Shown here: one piece after another, positions 60,582-64,000 of the stretch
How the letters are laid out: each line of letters starts with the position of its first letter
Numbering within the stretch: position 1 is the first letter of the stretch
Source: Thermoanaerobacter uzonensis DSM 18761
GTDB taxonomy: Bacteria; Bacillota; Thermoanaerobacteria; Thermoanaerobacterales; Thermoanaerobacteraceae
Reading direction: 5' to 3'
NCBI RefSeq assembly: GCF_900129115.1
Contig: NZ_FQUR01000011.1
Location: 1 to 64,000 of the forward strand
DNA: 64,000 bases
The notes under the pieces: model-generated
The model's input: the letters and a program-made list of their open reading frames with translations, nothing else
Told to the model about the DNA's origin: nothing
Databases searched by the model: none
Program-made: the position numbers and the translations under genes

Positions 60582-61226
60582 ATGAATATAAAATGGTTGG
60601 GACATTCGAGCTTTAAGTTGACATCTGAAAAAGGCACGGTTATTGTTACAGACCCTTTTGATGAATCAGTTGGGTACCCTATGCCAAATGTGAAGGCAGA
60701 CATTGTGACATCTTCTCATTCCCATTTTGACCACAATTATTTTAAAGCAGTAAAGGGAAACTTTGATATTGTTGACACAGTAGGAGAACATAATATAAAA
60801 GGTATCAACATAAAAGGTGTAAATACATTTCACGATGACGAACATGGTGCAAAAAGAGGTAAAAATATAGTTTTTGTTTTTGATATTGATGGAATCAGAG
60901 TCTGTCACATGGGAGATTTGGGACATGTTTTAACAGAAAAGCAAGTTGAAGAAATAGGACCAGTTGATGTTCTACTCATTCCTGTTGGAGGCTATTATAC
61001 AATTGATGCAAAACAAGCGGTAGAAGTGATGAACCAGTTAAAGCCTAAAATAACCATACCAATGCACTATAAAACGGAGTTTATTAATTTCCCTATTGAT
61101 ACTGTGGATAACTTTTTGGATATGACAGGTGGCAAAAAGATTTTATCCACAGAAATGGGTATTACTAAGAAAGATCTAGAAAGTGAGCCAAAAGTAATTG
61201 CTTTAAATTATCAATATTCTGTATAA
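60582..61226 (+). CDS. Metallo-beta-lactamase-fold hydrolase (UPF0173 type)
   Basis: 214 residues: MNIKWLGHSSFKL start, the dinuclear-metal motif TSSHSHFDHNYF (HxHxDH), HDDEHGAKRG, HMGDLGHVL and the late histidine in TIPMHYKTE. This is the UPF0173 branch of the metallo-beta-lactamase superfamily, stand-alone hydrolases of unknown substrate. Start: ATG 60582 after AGGAGGTG; an in-frame GTG at 60573 lies within that site. Extended -10 TGGTATAAT at 60553-60561. Last gene before the structured RNA region. Confidence 0.85.
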   Translation: MNIKWLGHSSFKLTSEKGTVIVTDPFDESVGYPMPNVKADIVTSSHSHFDHNYFKAVKGNFDIVDTVGEHNIKGINIKGVNTFHDDEHGAKRGKNIVFVFDIDGIRVCHMGDLGHVLTEKQVEEIGPVDVLLIPVGGYYTIDAKQAVEVMNQLKPKITIPMHYKTEFINFPIDTVDNFLDMTGGKKILSTEMGITKKDLESEPKVIALNYQYSV

Positions 61227-61359
61227 TTTAAAATGAAGTACAGTTCCTTTGTTTTCACTAAGAGCTTTAGCTTAAACCAAAAAAGTGGGTATCTCATTCC
61301 TTTTTAAATTTTTTTAAAAACAAATGAATATAAAAAGACAAAAAGGGCAATATAATAGT

Positions 61360-61728
61360 GTAAGGTTCGTAATGGTCGAGCCAAGGTCATCACAGGACGC
61401 AAGTTCTGTAATGGCCGGCCAAAGATTGGTATTCGACCAAAAGGTCGGATGCTAGTCGGCGGGCAGATTATAATATGTCCATGTAGAGCCTTAATTTTAA
61501 GGCTAAAAAGGATGTATTATAGTCGAGCTAAGACTATTATAGGTGCCGCAGGTCGAAGTACGTCATGTACTTAGACTGGAGGTCTTATGCAAAGTGCATA
61601 AGGTTTCTAAGGTATCTATAATAGTCGAGCATAGGTCAGTACAGGTTTTGCAATACTTTACCTTTTAAGTGAGGTATAAAGAGATTTGTACTGGCTGAAG
61701 CGAAGACCATTACGAGCCTTACTTTTTT
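61360..61728 (+). ncRNA. Large structured RNA candidate, five-armed junction closed by an 18-bp helix with T-run
   Basis: No protein frame; the + strand folds by hand almost completely. P1: 61360-61377 with 61705-61722, 18 bp, directly followed by T(6), which can act as terminator. Arm A: 61385-61390/61411-61416 plus 61393-61398/61403-61408, capped by a GCAA loop. Arm B: 61427-61438/61443-61454, 12 bp, AAAA loop. Arm C: 61466-61480/61510-61524, 15 bp, with inner hairpin 61487-61493/61498-61504. Arm D: 61532-61547/61611-61626, 16 bp, carrying two hairpins (61551-61577 and 61584-61602). Arm E: 61634-61646/61684-61696, 13 bp, with inner hairpin 61656-61663/61672-61681. About 16 pairs are G-U and none of the listed helices has another mismatch, so the + strand is the RNA. 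Linkers GAGCCAA, GAGCTAA and GAGCATA recur at three junctions. A -10 TATAAT lies at 61351-61356. I cannot assign a named family. Confidence 0.75.
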
Positions 61729-61736
61729 CAAACACT

Positions 61737-61792
61737 GGGGACGGTTCCTTTTGTCTGAAAATCAAAATAAACGGACAAGAGGAACCGTCCCC
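61737..61792. repeat. REP-like inverted repeat, copy 2
   Basis: GGGGACGGTTCCTTTTGTC (61737-61755) and GACAAGAGGAACCGTCCCC (61774-61792), 19 bp with one G-T. Same element as at 31742-31790, just after the structured RNA. Confidence 0.85.
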
Positions 61793-61911
61793 TTTGTCTT
61801 GTTTTTATTTTATTTGTTTAAATTTATAAAAATATATTATGTGGAGATTTTTATTTTATTATTATATAATTGTTTTAAAGAAGAAAAAAATATAAAATTG
61901 AGGGATAGCAA

Positions 61912-63369
61912 ATGAAAAGATTATTTTTACTTCTTGCTTTAGTGATGTTTGTTTTAACTTCCTGTGATGTAGTAAAACTAAAAGAATCATCCACAACTAG
62001 GCAAGAACAACCTATAAGGCTGGTATTTTCTCTTCCTAATTCAGGAGAAGATTTTGATAATACCCTTTATACAGTCCTTTTATACGATGGCAATTCTAAC
62101 AAAATAGCAGGTGAATTTTTAAAAAATAAACGCATTGGATATTATAAATTATCACCAAAACAAGATAGAATTATTGTGGGAATCCATTATGATGCTGCTT
62201 CATTTGAATACTATGTGATAAACATTGATGGCAGTGACCCAAAAAGACTTACTCTTCCTGTAATAGATGGAATAAATCCAGTGTGGAGTAATGATGGGGA
62301 GTATATCTATGGCATTTCACCGGATTCTTTAAATGCTAAAAGTGGGTATATATTTTCTTATGATGTGGATAAGGGGACATTTGAAAAGTATCCTTTAGAA
62401 GGTAAAATAAATTCTTGTGGCAAAATTAAGCCGTATTTTGATAATAAAGGTGTGCTGTTTATTTGTGATAGCAAAATAAACTATCTAAATTTTGAAAACA
62501 AGGTCGTGAAACCGGTTTACAGTTTTAAGGAAAATGTAACGTATGAGAGTTTAGATAAAAGTAGAACTATATTTGTTCTAAATGATGAGAAAAACAGCTT
62601 AGATGTTTTGGATGGAGATAACTTTAAAATAATAAAAAGCTATAAAGACATTTTAAAATACAAATTTTATTCTCTTGATAGTATGACATTTCCGGCTGGT
62701 GAACATGTTATATTCAAGATTTATAAATATGATGATAAAGGTAATTTTATAGATGCTCCTATAGTAAGTTTTGACTTAAATGGGAATGTGAAAGAATTAA
62801 AGGAAAGCAATAAGTTAGAATGGAATTCAGTAAAATTTGTTTGTGAAAGCAAACTGGCTGGTGTGACTGGAGATGAGAAAGTATTTTTTTATGATTTAAA
62901 TAGACCTCAAGACATGCCATATATGGAGATGGTGCTTTGCCGCTATAACGAAATTGGTTATTTAAAAAAACTCAAAATTGCTCTGCCAAATGGGTGGAAG
63001 GAGAAATTTACAGGCGGAAATGAAATTTGTATTTTAAATACAAAAGATGAGGTTAAAGGTGAAATATATGTTATAAGTTATTACAAAGATCAATATTTTG
63101 GGGGCTTTCTTCCAAATCACAGTGAAGTTTTAAAAGAAGAAAATATAAAAACACCTATTGGAGAAGGGAAAGTTGCCGTTTTGAGGAGAAGCCCTCCTGC
63201 TGCTTCTAATGACCATAAAACATATATTGAGATTTTTGGGATTATTCCAATTGCGGACAGTGATTTAGCTTACTGCATATGGCTTGGACCATTTAAAGAT
63301 GATGTAAAAGCTATAAATGATGCTTTAAGGGATATGGAATACATTATGAAAAATTTAAATACAATGTGA
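61912..63369 (+). CDS. Lipoprotein with WD40/TolB-like beta-propeller pattern
   Basis: 485 residues. Lipoprotein signal VLTSC with Cys18. From residue 30 to about 300 the sequence shows repeated beta-propeller blades of the TolB/WD40-like type: LSPKQDRIIVG, NIDGSDPKRLTLP and NPVWSNDGEYIYGISPDS are clear. The C-terminal third (about 330-485) is a separate alpha/beta region with IALPNGWKEKFTGGNEICIL, which resembles nothing I can name. Probably a surface-exposed binding protein; no partner gene is adjacent. Start: ATG 61912 after TTGAGGGA. It follows the structured RNA by about 180 bp and has its own terminator. Confidence 0.7.
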   Translation: MKRLFLLLALVMFVLTSCDVVKLKESSTTRQEQPIRLVFSLPNSGEDFDNTLYTVLLYDGNSNKIAGEFLKNKRIGYYKLSPKQDRIIVGIHYDAASFEYYVINIDGSDPKRLTLPVIDGINPVWSNDGEYIYGISPDSLNAKSGYIFSYDVDKGTFEKYPLEGKINSCGKIKPYFDNKGVLFICDSKINYLNFENKVVKPVYSFKENVTYESLDKSRTIFVLNDEKNSLDVLDGDNFKIIKSYKDILKYKFYSLDSMTFPAGEHVIFKIYKYDDKGNFIDAPIVSFDLNGNVKELKESNKLEWNSVKFVCESKLAGVTGDEKVFFYDLNRPQDMPYMEMVLCRYNEIGYLKKLKIALPNGWKEKFTGGNEICILNTKDEVKGEIYVISYYKDQYFGGFLPNHSEVLKEENIKTPIGEGKVAVLRRSPPAASNDHKTYIEIFGIIPIADSDLAYCIWLGPFKDDVKAINDALRDMEYIMKNLNTM

Positions 63370-63380
63370 CTTTAGTCATG

Positions 63381-63424
63381 AGGAAATGGTGACTTTGTAT
63401 ACTACAAAATTTCCACCATTTCCT
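63381..63424 (+). terminator. Lipoprotein gene terminator
   Basis: AGGAAATGGTG (63381-63391) and CACCATTTCCT (63414-63424) are perfect complements, followed by TTATTATATT. Confidence 0.65.
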
Positions 63425-63453
63425 TTATTATATTCTTAAGAAAGACAAATTAA

Positions 63454-63496
63454 TTTCAGACAAAGATACAAAGGGGAATTTCCCTTTCGTCTGAAA
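63454..63496. repeat. Hairpin related to the REP family
   Basis: TTTCAGAC (63454-63461) pairs with GTCTGAAA (63489-63496), with AAAGGG/CCCTTT inside. The outer CAGACAAA and GTCTG arms are those of the REP elements, but the GACGGTTCC core is missing. A decayed or variant copy. Confidence 0.5.
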
Positions 63497-63523
63497 ATTT
63501 ATTTTGTAAGGGGAGGGTATTTC

Positions 63524-63583
63524 ATGAAGATAGTTAAAATGAAGGATGTAATAAAAAGGTTTGGTGATGTTATAGCCAGATAG
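63524..63583 (+). pseudogene. Scar: 5' end of an ABC-transporter ATPase gene
   Basis: ATG 63524, with GGGGAGGG before it, opens MKIVKMKDVIKRFGDVIAR and ends at TAG 63581-63583. The first 18 residues read like the start of an ABC ATPase (x-M-x-x-V-x-K-x-F-G-x-V-x-A), which normally continues into the A-loop and Walker A. Here the frame runs straight into a LuxR-type sequence, so the rest has been deleted. Confidence 0.55.
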
Positions 63584-63794
63584 GGAAAGGCAAATAGAGC
63601 TTTCAATTTTTTCCGAGAGAGAAAAAGAAATAATTAAACTTATATGTGAAGGATTATCTAATAGAGAGATAGCTGAAAAGTTATTTATTTCTGAGGGAAC
63701 GGTAAAAAATTATGTCACTTCTATTCTTAATAAAACAGGTTTTAAACACAGAACTCAAATTGCTGTTTATTTTTCAAAAAGTGGACTTACATAA
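63579..63794 (+). pseudogene. Truncated LuxR/NarL-type regulator, C-terminal DNA-binding part only
   Basis: A 71-codon frame without its own start, ending TAA at 63792-63794. IFSEREKEIIKLICEGLSNR, then EIAEKLFISEGTVKNYVTSI and LNKTGFKHRTQIAVYF are a complete LuxR-type helix-turn-helix, as at the C-terminus of NarL-family response regulators. The receiver domain is absent, and the sequence is joined out of frame to the ATPase start at 63524. Not expected to be translated efficiently. Confidence 0.75.
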
Positions 63795-63798
63795 GGAT

Positions 63799-63827
63799 CA
63801 GACAAAAGGAACCGTCCCCTTTGTCTG
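63799..63827. repeat. REP-like element, half copy 3
   Basis: CAGACAAA (63799-63806) pairs with TTTGTCTG (63820-63827) around AGGAACCGTCCCC, i.e. one arm of the longer element at 61737. It follows the truncated regulator by 4 bp. Confidence 0.75.
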
Positions 63828-63930
63828 GATTGTTTAGATTGATTGAAATTTATAAAAACTAAAAGTATAATGAAAGTATAAAGAAAGAGTTGGAGTAAAA
63901 AGTAGGGCAAAGTCATATGGAAGGGGATAA

Positions 63931-64000
63931 ATGATGGAAGGCAAAGAGGATGAAGTAAAAAAAATTATTTATGAAAAGATGAGTATTGAAGAAGTGATAC
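63931..64000 (+). CDS. Start of an unidentified protein (partial)
   Basis: ATG 63931 (or 63934) after GGAAGGGG opens MMEGKEDEVKKIIYEKMSIE followed by EVI, and runs off the window. A charged, helical N-terminus; too short to identify. Confidence 0.5.
   Translation, partial: MMEGKEDEVKKIIYEKMSIEEVI

Noticed and set aside
61360-61728. Transposon ends or CRISPR-like repeats as explanation of the repeats in this region
   Set aside because: Mismatches in the long stems are G-U on one strand only, repeats are not regularly spaced with unique spacers, and there is no transposase.

Overview
The window reads as chromosomal DNA of a thermophilic, endospore-forming, low-GC clostridium of the Thermoanaerobacter/Caldanaerobacter type. 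This is inferred from gene content and base composition, not from a database match. The evidence is AT-rich intergenic DNA with consensus sigma-A promoters, many TTG/GTG starts behind strong Shine-Dalgarno sites, SLH-anchored envelope proteins with an S-layer protein, a fructose PTS operon, and a clostridial sporulation set (spoVG, spoVT, yabG, veg, sipL, spoIIR, gerABC, sleB-ypeB, a SASP gene). No rRNA, tRNA, CRISPR array, prophage or intact transposon was seen.

Layout. 1-4.1 kb: the end of an SLH protein, a decayed tract with an ISL3-type transposase remnant, and a secreted protein with two tandem tyrosine-phosphatase modules plus SH3b repeats. 4.4-7.1 kb: class-V aminotransferase plus serA (serine synthesis). 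7.2-11.3 kb: two toxin-antitoxin pairs around a PHP phosphoesterase and pyrG with a structured leader. 11.4-19.3 kb: an envelope block (multidomain glycosidase-like protein, SLH polysaccharide deacetylase, DUF4127 protein, S-layer protein). 19.4-23.0 kb: fructose operon fruR-fruK-EIIA-EIIBC. 23.2-26.5 kb: a third toxin-antitoxin pair, Hsp20, a CPBP protease and a LacI regulator.

26.5-49.9 kb is the conserved murC / purR-spoVG-glmU-prs / pth-mfd-prsA-spoVT-yabG-veg-sipL-ispE region. A 6.6-kb signalling block (DUF3006 protein, receiver-PAS-GGDEF protein, two-component pair, HtrA) lies between prs and pth. 50-57.2 kb holds germination and sporulation genes: gerA-gerB-gerC, spoIIR, sleB-ypeB and a SASP. 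57.3-61.2 kb carries ddl, a DUF1934 protein, argS and a metallo-beta-lactamase-fold hydrolase. 61.2-64 kb is an accessory end with a large structured RNA, REP-like hairpins, a propeller lipoprotein and a deletion scar.

Most interesting: (1) at 61360-61728 a hand-folded ~370-nt RNA, closed by an 18-bp helix with a T-run and carrying five arms and a recurring GAGCNWA junction. Its long helices contain many G-U but no other mismatches, which fixes the strand. I cannot assign it to a named family. (2) Between the histidine kinase and htrA, two promoters share the same triple 11-bp direct repeats, set 9 bp from the -10. The first would drive a short RNA with a pyrimidine-rich, Shine-Dalgarno-complementary stretch and a GC hairpin. 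(3) Well-matched sporulation promoters are visible by eye for spoVG (sigma-H), spoIIR (sigma-F) and yabG (sigma-K).
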